From: Paracyclopina nana
Taxonomy: Eukaryota; Arthropoda; Copepoda; Cyclopoida; Cyclopettidae
Direction of reading: 5' to 3'
Length of the DNA: 64,000 nt
Assembly (NCBI GenBank): GCA_019096065.1
Contig: JAGUCH010000001.1
Location: 10,788,001 to 10,852,000 of the forward strand
The notes beneath the pieces are model-generated. The model worked only from the letters and a program-made list of their open reading frames with translations. It was not told the DNA's origin and did not search any database. This document shows, one piece after another, positions 43,501-58,500 of the stretch (positions are counted from its first letter, which is position 1; each line of letters begins with the position of its first letter). A program made the translations under genes and the position numbers.

Positions 43501-46500
43501 TGCTCTCGCGCATGAGGTGGTTTAGCAAATTGCATATCGGCAAAAAAAAGATAGCACACTAGTGCATACAAAAATGGCGAAAAGAATTCCAGAAGAATCT
43601 CGCGGAATATGGTACATAATGGCTCTAATAGCAGAAGAAGCAAGCCGAGTAACTTATTGATTTTACATAGTAACAGTAGAGCGGCCACACCCAGCCTTTT
43701 TTTCAGGCAAGGCGATTTTTCTTCGTATTTTTGTTACTACTTCTACTATAGCTACTATCTGCATACTTTTGATTTACGACCCTAGTGCAATGTGAAGCAT
43801 AATGTGTGCTCACTGCGAGCCTCCAGAAATGGTATATACTTTCGAAATCCCAAAAATAGATTTGGAACAGCCATTAAAGGCTGCTTGCCTTACCTTCACC
43901 GACAGAATATGAGGCCAAAACTGGCATCTTTTGCAACGCAACTAATTCCAATAAAAGTACGAAAGTTGGGCATGGAAATTACAACTGCAGCTGCTTTCTA
44001 AACTACTAACGTAGAGTTCGGTGCAACGACAAAGTAGCAACTTCAATTGCAGAATTCTGCCTAAAATTGCTTTTCTGTGCAACTTCCCAAAGCACCTACC
44101 ATCTTCCATAATATACTAGTCACAACTAGGCATAGATGGCATAATCATGGTTCAGAAGCTATAAGCTTGAGCTTAATGAAAAGTTACTGAAAACACCAGC
44201 TGCATCGGATATTGCGTGACAGCAATCAGCCAATTTTTGCAATATCTTATTTTTAAAGAAAAGTGGCGAGACAGACGGATGTACGTAGTTGGAAAAAAAC
44301 CGAGACAGCTATCGGTTCCATCGAAGCTGGCCTCTTTTTCTACTAGAAAGGCCTACTTTGGTTTATGAGAGCTCACGCGCTTTATTCGTTGGATCGAAAT
44401 TCGCTCGCTTGAGCGCGCGAGCCTATGTGAAAGTAAACTTTTGGGCAAGTTCTTACCTCCTTTTTTCTTCAATATCTGTCTTTTCGAGTCTCGACGCACA
44501 GCACATGACTAAGAACACTAAAAGTGAACGCTGAGTTGCTGCTGACGAGACTGGGTAGGATCACTGATGTAGTGATAGGCCGATTCTGAGTTCAATCTCT
44601 TACAATAAAAAAACCAGTTTTATGAGCGAGCTCCTCTTTAACTCAAGTAAGATTTGAGTATCAACTCATCTCTACTACGACTATGCTAGCTGAGAAAAAT
44701 TACTGATTTTTGAACCTAGGCTCTCAATCAGCGTTTTGCTCTGTTGCCAAATCAATATAAGCGAATAAGATTTTTTAGCTTAAAAAATTCAATTGACTCT
44801 TATGCATTTGGCAATGATGATGCAAACTGTTCCGTTCTCCACAAACTTCTTCGTTTTCTTCTTCTTTTCGAGCAAAAGTTGACTTTACCCGTCTCATTGT
44901 CGATCCGCTCCTCCCATCCGGCTGCGGGGAAAAGCTATATAGCTGTGAAACAAAGTTTGACAGACTTTTGGTCGGATAAAGCCTTTTTCTTTCTCTGCCA
45001 CTTGAAGCAAAATTGTTAAAAAGGCCTGAAACTGTCGGTTTCTGCTCCACTTACGAGCCGGAAATTTCTTGGCTCGCTACTAGCATCAGCAGCTGTTAGC
45101 GGAATAAAAAGTTGTGGTGGCTGCATTAGCAGCTCATGGCCAGACAAAAAAATAAAAGACCATCAAGCAGTTAGGTCTTTTTTTCCCACAATCCTCAATG
45201 GGAAAAAATCTTCCTATCCTCACATTTTGGCTAAACATGGCTAGAAAGGACCTGTATCCTCAGTTAGCTTTAGAGTGAAAGTTTTTGCCACAATATGGCT
45301 TAATGTAGGTGGTCCTCTGCTGCTGCTGCTTGTCCCGAAGCCAACGTGGGATAAGGATCACGAATTAAACTCAAGTAGAGGAAGTTGGTAGCGCATTGCG
45401 GAACCTCACTCAAAGTTCGTGTAGAATCCACAAAGGGGCCAGCCACCGAGCAAAAGTTGCAGTATACAAATCAGCCACGTTGAGGAAGACGAGAAAAAGG
45501 AGAAAAGGAATTCAATGTGTCCTAGCCGAAAACAAAAGGATGCTAGTCAATTCGAAGGTGTAGGAGCAGAACAAAAGCTTTCGAAAAGGGACTTTTTAGC
45601 GTTCAATGCTAAAGGAAGGAAGCCTCAATCAATTTGCTCTCCTTCCGACTTGAATACCAATTTATGCTGTATGAGATGTCAAGAAAAAATATATGTAGAC
45701 ACAGTTCCAAAATCGGCATCTTGATTTCCCAACAGCAATTTGGCGTATGACATAATATAATGCATGCTTCCTTAGGATTCTCAGATCACTAGCTGCATGG
45801 GAGAAGAAGCTATATTTGCTCAATGCATTCTTTGCCCGAATGGGACTGTTTTCATTAGGCGCCTAAAATGGCTCTTTATTGCATTGCATATCAGTTGTGG
45901 CCCGTATTTGCCTATTTCTCAAAAGAGATAGAGCGCGAGAAGTTATGCTACTTTCACAACTACTACAGCTCTAGCGTGCATTTGGCAACTTTGCAAAATT
46001 GCACTTTTGAGGGAGGGGTCTAATACAACAGAGCAGTAGTTTAGGCTCGCGCATTCCGTTTGCAGCCTCCTCTCCCCCTTTTTCTGCCTCCACAAAAAGG
46101 ATTACAGGAAGGTTGGACTTAACTTTTACGGCTTTGCAATCCCCTTTCTTTAAGTGCATGGTCGGTGGAATTAGTTTTTTATTTTTGTAGGCTGCATACT
46201 GAAAATGTAAGGTTGTATTGGAAATAGTGATTGTTTCCCTTCGGACCTTTACAATAACAACAAAGTAAAGAGGGCCAGAGATAAAATGCGGCCATTCAAC
46301 GAAGCTCCAGGCTATGCATATCTTTTTTATGTAGCATTCACTTGGGAGAAAAATCAGCCTTCAAAAAAGGCTCATTCGAAAGCATGGCAATTCTCGCGCT
46401 TTTTGCTGCCTCATCTCATTGTAGGGTTATAGTGATTCCAGGCGCTTTTTTGGCGCCGAATTTCCTATAGTGTATTAGGATAAGGCCTCGTGGCGCGAGA

Positions 46501-49500
46501 ACCAAGGTCACTGTACGACCATAGTGTACTACTATTGTCTTTCTCAAACTGACCCAAGTAAGCCTTGGTGTAGTTGTAGGCCTGGTCCCAACGTCGAATC
46601 GGCTCATTGAAACCAAAGCTGCATGGCTGCCATATTGTGCTTTTATGGCGTTTTTTCCCCTATAGAAGCTGTCTTTGAGATAAGCGTGGGTCAACTTGGC
46701 CAACTTTGCCAAAAGGTAATGAGACGATGGCCTCGATTTCTTGATCAACTACTGATTTTCCCCTCGAAGCAACATCATCAGCCAACTTTTGCGACCGGTC
46801 TGGAAAGTTTTCTGAAGGCAGGAAATTTGTCCTGAAACGTGATATACAGCTTTTGATGGTGCAGCCAGCGCATGGTTCTCAAATCGTGTTCTGCATGGGG
46901 CGCAATGATGCGTCTGCTTTCTTCGTAATGGTTGGTTTTACATGACCAGGCATCTTGTTTCGAGAAAAATGAACATTGTGGACTGCCTGGAGGGCCAAAT
47001 GTATATATTATAGCCGAAAGCCATTATCACTTCACCGTTCGTTCGGAAGTAATGACCTGTTCAGGCAGTACAACTAGGACAATACTTAGCATGACAAAGT
47101 AAGGCACAAATATATAGCAGTGGGATAGTATGCTCTGCTGCAAGGCTTCTTCGAACTGTATTGACCAAATAATATATATACTCTGGTGTATCGGTTTTTT
47201 ACCTCTACTTCTTCGATGATGGAATCCTGGAGTTCTCATCAAATTATTATGGCTTGATGGCACCTTGTCACCTATAGAAGTTTCCTTGGCAAAGCTTCAG
47301 CTTCTGAAATTGGCTTTCTCTCTTGATGCCATCAGGTTTTCGCTAGGAAGTGCATTCCAGAGCTTGAGAATTATCACATGACTCACAGTTTTTGGATGTC
47401 CTAGCTGAGAGTCCTGCATTCTTTTTTCTTCCACATGAATCGCAGCTACATTGAGAAGACTCGTGAGAAATCCTTTTTCGAGCTACATTTTACTTCAAAA
47501 AATGCTTTTCATGCGATGTCACCTTCAAAGTGCCAAAGTTTCATAAGGAAGCAAGATGAAGGCATTTTTTGCATATGCTGCCATCATAGTATGCCTTGGG
47601 GTGGCAGATAGATGTCAAATACTTTTCATACAGTGTTGAAGGGCTATTGGAGACTTATTTAAGATAATAAACTCTGCTCGACTTCCTTGGATATTTCAAG
47701 TAATCTGCTCAGGAGTTTTTACCCATATTTCTCACACTTAGCGCAACCTTGTGCACATTCAAGATAGAAAACTCCGTTTTTTGCTCCTTTCTTCAAAAAT
47801 CTAGGGAAAGGTTTCAGTTGTTCACGAGCTTGAGTGATATCTTAGTACGGTAGTGCTACTTCCATAGTCAGATGATACATGTATTGGAGCAAGACCCTTT
47901 GTGATATCTGGGAGCTGCATGCTGCTGTGAAGCTGGCAGATATTGTTTATGGAAATGATGTCTGGGAGTGACAGCCAACAAGGTAATTCAATTTATTCAC
48001 CAATTTGGGCCATGTTTTAAAGGCATATCCTACGTACAGCATAGCAAACTGCCACTGAAAAAATGGAATTTCACCAGAAAATTCGCCCATATCATATCCT
48101 GTATCGCAAAATTGCCTCATCACACCAATTTGTTGGGTAGGCTCTGTGGGATCTGAAAAAAAGGCGCAGTGTGTCCTGTCAATCAACTCTTTACCAGAGT
48201 AAAAGCATGTTTCAGTGCAACTGTGCTGCTTTTTCGCTTTACAATAATAATAGCATTTTCTATTTGCTGTGTGTCTCTTGTGCTGCTGTAATCTCTCTGT
48301 GAGAGAATATCATTAGTTTAGGCCAAATTCGCTGAAAAGAAGAGCAATCTAATGAGAGATTGGGACTCTTGTCGACGGGACACAAGCTGGTCTAGCTCCG
48401 AATGAAAGCAGTGAGACGAAACTGAGAATGCGTGCTGTTGCAGACAAATGGTTCCTTTAAAGACAAGGCTAGATGTGAAGCAGCACGTGACTGCACTGAC
48501 TAGCCAACATTGATCATCATAGTAGTACTATGTAGCATACCTCAGATACCTCACTTTTCATTATAGTCATTGCAGTATTCTTTGCGTTTAAGAATAAGTT
48601 CAAAGAGACACTTCAGTTGGAGTGGGAAAGCTTCTCATGTATTTTGCAACCACATCAGCTCAAATAGGAATTAAGTGCGCTGTGCACGCTCGTAAAACAA
48701 CAATTTTGGTCAATTTAGTTTTCATGCTCACTATTTTGTCCAAAAACGGCCTGCTTGGGATCTTTCCATGCCAACTTGGGAAAAGTATGTTATGTGGCTT
48801 GAGGGATTCACATAGTGGCCGTCAATTTTCCTTAAAGGTGTCACAAGGGGGTCAAATTTGCGAAAATTGGCCAGGTCACTAGGAAAATGGGATGATGAAA
48901 AAAACTTTTTTTTCTCCAATAAATACTACTTCGTTAGCAAACTTTTTCTTGCCAGGAAGAGGAAGATGGATCTTTTAAAAAGGAGGCTTTCCACGAGGCT
49001 CTTTTAGCTTGTTTGTTCAATCTCATCCGATTGCGACACTTGAATTATGTCCTCGAGGAATATCTACTTCAAAAGGTTCCCCAAGGTTTGACGTTTTGCA
49101 TGATTGGTATTGCTTTCTGCAGCCAAGTTGCTCTAATTGCTAGCCTAAGCTATCTAGTGATAATAAGCCAGGCTAGAAAAGACTACGTGACGTTTTTTAC
49201 AAGGAAGGTATCGACAACACGCGGTTCCTATGTTGGCTTTAGTAGCCATTTCCGCAGCTACAATAGAACCAATGACTTCTTTCACAAAGCAACCAAGGCA
49301 AGGGCGCAATCAATAATGGCAAATCTGTTTTTTGTGAGCTATAAAACGTCTGCAACCCAAGACAGCTCATAATGGCTGAGCTTGCCAGTTTTCGCCTCAA
49401 AGTTCAGTATTACTCCATTGATCCAGCAAATCGAGTTTGCGCTTCACCTTAGCTTGCACATTTAGGACATTGTGGGGTTGCATTTATTTTTAACAGACAC

Positions 49501-52500
49501 GGAATTCTCGCATAGAAAAAGTGTGGTGTTCATCCACCTAATTTATTGTACCTTGTTAAAACTCTTGCCTCGTGTTCTTGAGAGAAAAAACTTTTCAGGC
49601 ACCTAAAACTGTCTAATCCACCATATGCAGTAAATCATATGTACACATTCTTTTTCTCTGCCGATGCGAGTTGTGGATCAAAGAGAGCATGAGTTAAGAA
49701 TTTTATTTTTCGTGATAGATGAACACCTTTCAGCCATGGCTTGGTGCACATCTCCAGCTAATACTGCAAGACTTTGGTGCAAGTTCTATCAATCAAGTCG
49801 AAAAGAAAGGGACACCCAACCAAAACTGACCACAGCTTTGCCCAAAATAGTTGGCAAAAAATGAGACCGTAGAAGTGAGTGCAGACTTGATTTGTGTGAG
49901 AGCCCTTTTTTCACCACCCATTTCTTACTGTGCGCAAGCAGAAAAACAGCTAGGCTAATGCATGAGCTGAAAACCATTGTTTGATTTCTGAAGCCTTGCT
50001 CTCTTTCAAAGGATCCTTTTTAAAAGAGAAGGCAGAGTCGAGAGCTCGGAAAGAGGACATCAGCAGGACAAAAGGTTAAACCTCCTTTTGGGCAGAAAAC
50101 ATCTTCAACTATATAATACATTGTATTTTTATTTTTGAAAAGCCCAGTCCACATTGTGCGCGGAGAAATGTATCTCAGCTTTACATTGGTCTCTGAGGAA
50201 TTGCAGAGCAAAGCTTTTTACTATCTCTCCAACATTTGGAAAACTGCTATGACTTTTCATTTGTTGCTGAATAAGCAGCCGCAAATTATTTCCTTTGATC
50301 TAGGCTATTACAACCTTTCAACTCGTGTTAATTAAGGCCTGGATCAGCTGGTTATTTCACCGCAATTTTGAGCGCCGTAATTGCGATGCAATTGTCAACA
50401 TAACAGCGATCAGCTGGTAATTGTAATCCAATTTTTGCCATGTGCAAAAATTACTTCTATATTGGGTTTAAATTAAAACTTCTTTCTACAAAAATCAAGA
50501 ATGGGATCTTTAGAGCTTAACTTATCAAAAACAGCCTCTGTTATGGCAAATAAGGCCAAAAATTAGGCCAACTTAAATTGCAAAGGTTTGGTTGACTTTA
50601 CTGTTAAAGTTCCGCCGCTGCTTTGCTCGCCGAAATTGCGCTGCAATTATCCTTAGTAGCTGATCCACTTAAATTGCAGCGCAATTACAAACAGCAGCTG
50701 AAATTATAACCGAAATTGCGCTGCAATCAGGACCAGCTGATCCAGGCCTAAGTACATGATGTATAATTGATCGCTAGTCTAGACATGCTGGTAAATCCAG
50801 CCAAGAGAGCATATGCCATATCAAGTGACGGTAATGAGGCTCGACTTGGTGCGAGAGTGCTTGAAAACGAGATGCCAGCACATTATTATAGCCTAGATGT
50901 ATACACGTTGTTGAAGCATAGGCTATGCTGCTTGCTTGGTTATTGTCTGCTGCTGCTGCACTTCGTTATGTAAGAAGTGCTCACATACTACATCTGTCTG
51001 ACTTTCTCGATGGCCTTGAAGTGTCCTTCTATAAATAGAGGTGTTTTTTTTAGTGTCTGGCCTCCCTCCCTGTCAAACCTAGCTGCTATAGGTAGAAAGA
51101 AAGCCCTTTAAAAACTGCACTTTGCCAAACGCGGGTTTTTTGCCGTCGAGTTGAGGATCAGCCACTATAATAGAGTGCTTTCTTGGATTTTTTTACAGGT
51201 CTCCTCTCTTGGGACGTATCATCGTGTCATGTGGAGCTAGGAAAAGAATTAGATGTAATTACCTCAGTGGCTCCTCCCGGTGAAGAATGCAAAGGAGGTG
51301 AGAGAGTTTACTGCAAGCGATCTCACTTATAAATGTACTCTTGTTTTCATGCTAGGAGAAAGATTGATCCAATTTGCTTCCGATCAACTCGTAACGGAGG
51401 TTTTGATCCACCCCCAACTCAACACTCTTCAACAATGCATGAAAAATATGCTTGGCAGCTTCACCAAGCATCGTCATATTATAAATGGTGGCTACACCTT
51501 CGCCGGCACGGGAGCATGGGTGCTTCAAGATGGGCCCTATGCATACGGTGATTTTACCAAATCCTTTGAGGAATACGACATCCAAAGAGTGATGAGGGCC
51601 TACGAGAATAGCATCACTATCAATATCCACTGCTGCAGTGAGGGAGACTGGACTCAGGATCACATCAATAAGGAGCAATTCTCCGAATTTTGTCAGGTAT
51701 GCGTCATTTTGCCTCATTGTGGTAGTAGCTTCAGTATAATTGTGGTATGACTACGCAGGTGAAGCTGAACCCATCGGAGGTGATCCAGTCCACCCAGTCC
51801 ATTGATGCATTTTTGGATTATCTGGACTCATTCCTGGTGCCTCAATCCATCCAACAGCAGCTCCCACCATCGGACGTAGTGGGCAACATTCGATTCAGTC
51901 ACCCAACGCTCTATGTTTTTCCTGGTGGTCAAGGCGATTCTGCTCTTTTTGGAATTAACGGCTTCAACCTCCTCGTGGACGGTGGGTTTAGTCAAAAGGC
52001 CTGTTTCTGGGACTTTAGCCGCCACTTGGACCGCCTTGATGCCATCCTAATTACACGCATCAGCGATGACAACGCCGGCGGAATGTCAGCTCTCCTACGC
52101 AGGAAAACCATGTCTGCTGTCTACCCCCAAATAGGACACATTTTTGCCAATTTGCCCCACAGCGACAAGCAGCCTGATGCTGTAGCAGCAGCAGCCAGCG
52201 GCAGCTCTAAATCAGACGAGGACAGTTTGCTCATCAATGTGATAGAAGAAGGCAATGCCATGCTACAGAACCTGCAGATCCTCAACCTGCAGCCCCAGGT
52301 GTGCTTAAGGGATAGAGACAATGCTTACAAGCCCATCAACCTTTACCACAAAGTGGGCCATGGGAAATTAGACATGTACGTCATAAATCCTTCGAAGGAC
52401 GCGAAGGAAATCAGGGAATTTATGGAACGATGGAATGGCGAGAATTCCAAGAGCCTGGGCACATTCAAGTCAGGAATCAATGTCGATGGAAAGGAGCTGT

Positions 52501-55500
52501 GGCTGCCCTTGGCCAACTTGGTCTCAATTTGTGCCCTGCTAGTCTGGTTCCCAGATAATCCTGATGACACCATTACCAGGCTTCTATTTCCCGGTAGTAC
52601 ACCCCAGAATAAAGTCCTACGGGGATTGGATAAACTCAAGGAGCTGGAGTTCATGCAGAAGCCTGTATGTGCTTCCAGGTCAATGCGACAAACGGAGAAA
52701 AATGCTGAAAAGAAAGAGTACATGAAGCAAGCCATGCGCATGAGCTCATCAGTAAGATCGTCAGCTACTCCTGCTGTCAAGGAAAAGGCTGAGAAAACCG
52801 ACTTAAGCACAAAACGAGCTGGTGTCTCAGCCAAATCGGAGCAAGCCCGACCAGAAAAATTAAAGACGACGAGTGAGCCGCGATCTCCTAAAAGAAGGCC
52901 TGAAGACAAAGCTTTAAAGGAGCGGAAAAACCTAGCAGCAGGTCAGCAAATTAAGGCTGGAGCGTCTTCATCAGCCACTTCAACAAGCAGCCTAAGACGA
53001 GAGAAGCCACTCACTTCTGTAAGAAGCTCACTTAAGTCAACCTCAGCCGCCTCCTCAACTCGAAAAATTTCCAATGGTGCCAGTACTTCTGCTACCAAAA
53101 CTGGAATTCCCAAAACTAGGAAGGAAGCATCAAACAAGACAAAGAAAGAGGAAGTCTCAAGAATTTCCAAGACAACTTCTAAAAAGAAGTCGGCAGTCTC
53201 CAGAGAGGAGCTTGAACCACAAGCACCTCAAGATGACGAGGCTGAGGAGCCTCTGGGTAACCCTGATCCAGAGCACTCAGTATTTGCTGGACTTGCTGCA
53301 GTTGTGTCAACTGCCACTGTGGCCATGGCAGCTGTCATGTCTGAACCAATTCACCAATTGGAAGAGGAAGTTGAGTCTATTGTGGAAAAACATCAACTTG
53401 AGGAAATGGAGCGAACAGCTGCTCCTAAAGAAATGGAGGAGGATGACATTGAACCTGAATTGCAGAGGATTAAAGATGATGAAGATGTGATTGAACAAGA
53501 AGTTCGAGAGCCAGATATTCCAGTAGCAGTAGCTGCTGTCACTAATTTGCCTACACTGCCATTAGAGAAGTCTTCAGAACCTCCTTTTAGTGTACCTCCA
53601 AAGCAAGCCTCAACAACCCATGTCAAGACTCCAGATGAGGTGGAGGATCTCCCCGAGCATGAGGCTGTGGAGCCACCTTCAGATATCAAAGAAAATAATG
53701 AAAACTTCAACCAGGAAGAAGCTGAAGAATGTGGCCATGATGAGCCCTCACCAACAGAGGAAAAAATTATTCTTGACTTGCAAGAGAAAGAAACTTCCAA
53801 TGAAAAAGAAGAACACATTACTGAATCAGCTGATGTCCATTTGAGTAATCTCAAGTCTCCTGAGTCTGATGGTGCTCAGGAACAAAGAGAGCTCTCTGAA
53901 CTTGATGTTAGTGCCCAACAGCAAGAGTTGCCGATGAAAGATAAAAACAAATTTCGAGAATATGTTGAAAAGCTTAAAGGGGTGCTAGCAGCAATCATAT
54001 CCATGTATGAAGATGAGCTTAAGAGCGCCAAATCAATTGAGCAAAAAGATTGCAACATTCAAGATGAAATAGGTGTTCACCTTGAAAAGAGCATTAATCT
54101 TTTAAGTTCATTGGACTCAGATGCTGCAGCTTCTAATGATGTGTTACAGTTGACCTCAAACTCTTGTATTACAGCTACTGAAATGATAAGAAAATGCATG
54201 AAGTTGGCTATTGAACTTATAGAACTTGAAGCAGAGGGCGCTAAATGTTTTATGGAATTCTTGCACCAAGAACCAGACTTCATTCTGCACTGCCAAGAAA
54301 TTCAAAATCACTGCATAAGCCTACTGCCACAGGAAGAATCCTATGATTCTGCTGTTAGCAAACAGGATCTGAAAGAGCATCAAGATGAAACTGATGAACA
54401 TGATGCCCATACACAAGAAAATATAACCCATCATCTACAGTCTGGTATTGTGGCTGTGGTACAAGATAAAGTTCAAGTTGATGAGTTTGCTGATTCACAA
54501 TCTGATGTTGCCCTCAATAATCAAGAAGAAAAGCAAGTTGACTTATCCACAGAAGAACAAACTTCAGAACAGGGAGAGGGACAAGAAGTTGAGATTCAAG
54601 CTACAGAGCAAGCTGAGATGCCTGCAAATGTTCAAATTGAAAAACAAAATGAACAAGAAGAGCCACACCCTGATATCATAGAAAATGAAAAGGTGGAGGT
54701 TCAAGTTGATCTCCAAATTAAACAGGTTGAAAAAGATAAGGGGCAAGCAGAATCAAATCAACTTGAAGAAGATCAAATTGAAGTGAAAGAGGAAGTTCTT
54801 GCTGCAGATTCACTTGTTGAAGATCTAGGTAATGACAATACTGAGCAGACAACTGATCATCATAATGCATTAGGTGTGGATCAAGTTGATTCATCACCAG
54901 CTGAGGAGCCTTCATCAGTTGAAGAGCCTGTGTTGGCTGATGCACTTGCATCAACTGATAAACAAGCTATGTCAGATGAGCCAGGAGTTGCAAATGAGAC
55001 AGGAACAGCAAATCAACCAGCAATATCAGGTGATCCAGCAACAATATATGCACCTACAACAAAAGAACTAGAGCCAGATGAGGAGCCTTCACAAGTCCAT
55101 GAGCCCATGTCTGCTGATGAGCTTGCACCTAATGATGAGGTTTCTCCATCATGTGAGCCTACAATAGAAAATGAGGGAGCAGCAGAAGATGAGCCAATAC
55201 CAGCAGAGGAACCAGCAACAACTGATGGGCCAGCAGATGAACCAGCAACAACCAATGGGACAGCAAATGAACCAGCAACTGCTGATGGGCCAGCATCAGT
55301 AAGTGATCCAGAAACAATACATGAGCCATGGCCATCAGACAAGCCTGCACCATTCGAGGAGATTGCATCAGCAGAGGAGACTTCAAAAGCAAATGAGCCA
55401 GAGTCTGCTAATGAGCTAGCATCAGAGGATAAACTTGGTAGTAAGCTTTCACCTAGGAATGAACATGTAGCTACTGATGATAACCCAACTATAGTTGAAA

Positions 55501-58500
55501 AAGTAACTAATATGACTGATTCAGCACCATTAGATGTGGCAGAACGCACTGCTACAAATGAAACCTCAGTTACAGAAGAGCTAGTTAATGCTGATAAGGG
55601 AGGAACAGTTGAGGAAACAACAACTGATATGGCAGCAGCTACTTTTGAATCAGCCGCTATTAAAGAGCTGGCTGAAAATGATGACCAACCCACTGCTACA
55701 GCTACAGAAAAGCCAGCAATTGCTAATGAGGCAGCCATTCATTTAGAGCCAGCATGTATGGATGAACCTGACACCACTAAAAGGCTGGTTACTAATGATG
55801 ATCTAGCAAGTAGGTATGAACAAGGAGCTGAACTAGCAACCTCTCATGAGCCACTGCTGAATGACCCAGATAGTCTTTTTAAAACAGCCATTGGTGATGA
55901 GCCCACAACTACTGAAGATCCTATCATCCCCACTAAGCTAGATATTGCTGAAAAGCCAGTCAATGTTGATGAGCCAGCCACTGTTGCTCATCCAACATCT
56001 GCCAATGAGAAGGTAATTGCTGATGAATCTAGCACTGCTGATGAACCAGCAAATGGAGATGAACCAGCAAGTGGAGATGAATGTGCCACTGAGCCAACTG
56101 CTGATGAAGTTCCTACACTTACTAAGGAGCCAGCGACTGCTGAGGAGCCAGCGACTGCTGAGGACACAGCCACTGCTGAAGACACAGCCACTGCTGAGGA
56201 GCCAGCCACTGCTGAGGAGCCAGCCACTGCTGAGGAGCCAGTCACTGCTGAGGAGCCAGCAACTACTGATGAGCCAGCCACTAGTGGTGAGTTGGCCACT
56301 GGTAATTTGCCTGAAGATTCACCAACTGTTGAAGCTTCTGAAGAGCCAGCCATTGCTGAAGCTTCTGAAGAGCCAGCAATTGTTGAAGTCACTAAAGAGC
56401 CAGCTTCTGCTGAAGCTGCTGAAGAGTCAGCTATTGCTGAAGAGCCAGCTATTTCTTATAAGCAAGCAGCTGCTGATACTCCTACTACTGAAAATGCCAC
56501 CAAGACAGAGACTGCTGATGAGCCAGCAGTTGCTGATGAGCCAACCATTGCTGATGAGCCAACCATTGCTGATGAGCCAACCATTGCTGATGAGCCAACC
56601 ATTGCTGATGAGCCAACCATTGCAAATGAGCCAACCATTGCTGATAAGCTAGTTACTAGTGATGAGGGAGCAACATGTGATGAGTCAGCCACTGCTGATG
56701 TGAACATTGCAACTGATGACTCTGCCACTACTGAGGCTACTGAAGAGCCAGCCATTGCTAATTATTTAGCCAATGCAGATGAACCATCTGATGACCATTC
56801 TGCTGGTGATGAGTCAAGTACACACGTTGAGTCAAGCATTGCTAACAAATCAACAACTATTTCTAATTCAGCAATTATTGAAGAGGTCTCAATTGCTGAT
56901 GAGACTGCAAGTGATGACAAGGCAGTCATTGCTGATGATCTAACCACTTCAGATGAACAATCCAGTGAGCCTGCAACTGCAGGAGAACAACCAACTAAGC
57001 CAGCATGTACTGAAAAGCAAGAAAATGCTGATAAGCCTGCCACTGGTGATGAGCCAGCTGCTGCTCAAGAGCCCACCTCCTCTGATGACCCTAACAGTGT
57101 TGAAGCTGCTGAGGAGTTAGCCAGTGAACATGAGCCAGTTACCTCTGATGACCATACTTCCGCTGAGAAGTCACAAACTAATAATGAGTCAAGCACTGCT
57201 AACAAAACAGCCACTGCTGATGACCAAATGACTTTATATGAACAATCCATTAAGCCATGTACTGCAGACGAACATTCAGCAGAGCCAGCAGGTACTGATG
57301 AGCCTGTAGCTGATGAGAAGCAAGCACCTGCTGATGAGCCAATCACAACTGATGAACAAGCAACTATTATTGAGGTAGAAAGTGCTGATCAGCCTATGAG
57401 TGCTGATGAGCAAGGTGCCGCTGACTTGCCCATAATCTCAAATGAACTGGCATCTACAGATGAGATGCCATCCATTGATCAGCAACCAACAGCTGCTGAG
57501 CTGACCTCTCCTGTTAAACCTTCAAATCATAGTGAATGCTGTACTGCTGTTGAGCCAGTCACTGAAGATAAGCAAGATAATGCTAATGAACCTGAAACTG
57601 AAAAATGGCCAGCCTCAATTGATAAACCTTCAACTGCTGATCCTAAACCTTCATCAACAGGTAATGACACATCCACTGTTGAGGACACAGCCACTGCTGA
57701 GGATGCAGCCACTGCTGAGGGCACAGCCTCTGTTGAGGACACAGCTGAGGACAAAGCCACTGCTGAGGACACAGCCACTGCTGAGGACACAGCCACTTCT
57801 GAAGACCCAACCAATGCTAATGTGTCAGCCACTGCTGAGGACACAGCCACTGCTGAGGACACAGCCACTGCTGAGGGCACAGCCACTGCTGAGGACACAG
57901 CCACTGCTGAGGACACAGCCACTGCTGAGGACAAAGCCCCTGCTGAGGGCACAGCCTCTGTTGAGGACACAGCTGAGGACAAAGCCACTGCTGAGGACAC
58001 AGCCACTGCTGAGGACACAGCCACTGCTGAGGACACAGCCACTGCTGATGACACAGCCACTGCTGAGGACACAGCCACTGCTGAGGACACAGCCACTGTT
58101 GAGGACACAGCCGAATCTGAACTCAAAGCCACTGCTGAAGACACAAACAATTCTGAGGACAAAGCCACTGCTGAGGACAAAGACACTGCTGAGGATGCAG
58201 CAACTTCTAAAGACCCAACCAATACTAATGAATTAGCGACTGCAGAGGACACAGCCACTGTTGAGGACTCAGCCACTGCTGATGACACAGCCACTGCTGA
58301 GGACACAGCCACTGCTGCGGACACAGCCCCTGAAGCTGCTGGAGAGTCAGCTATTGCTGAAGAGCCAGCCATTGCTGCTAATCAAGCCAGTGCAGATGAG
58401 CCAGCTTTTGCTGAATTGCCAGCCATTGCTGACGACACAACCACAGCTGAGGACACAGCCACAGCTGAGGCTACAGCCACTACTGAGGACACAGCCACTG

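Larger units (their letters stand above)
37695..51198 (+). other. First intron of futsch (13.5 kb)
   Basis: The intron runs from CAAG|GTAAGG to TTTTTACAG and is phase 1. It contains a Harbinger-type MITE (50336-50748), a 25-base T run (38843-38867) and a short GC-rich patch with GGCCGGCC palindromes (38,560-38,660, and again near 39,770). I found no nested gene: open frames of 60-130 codons are scattered on both strands without recognisable motifs. Confidence 0.7.
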
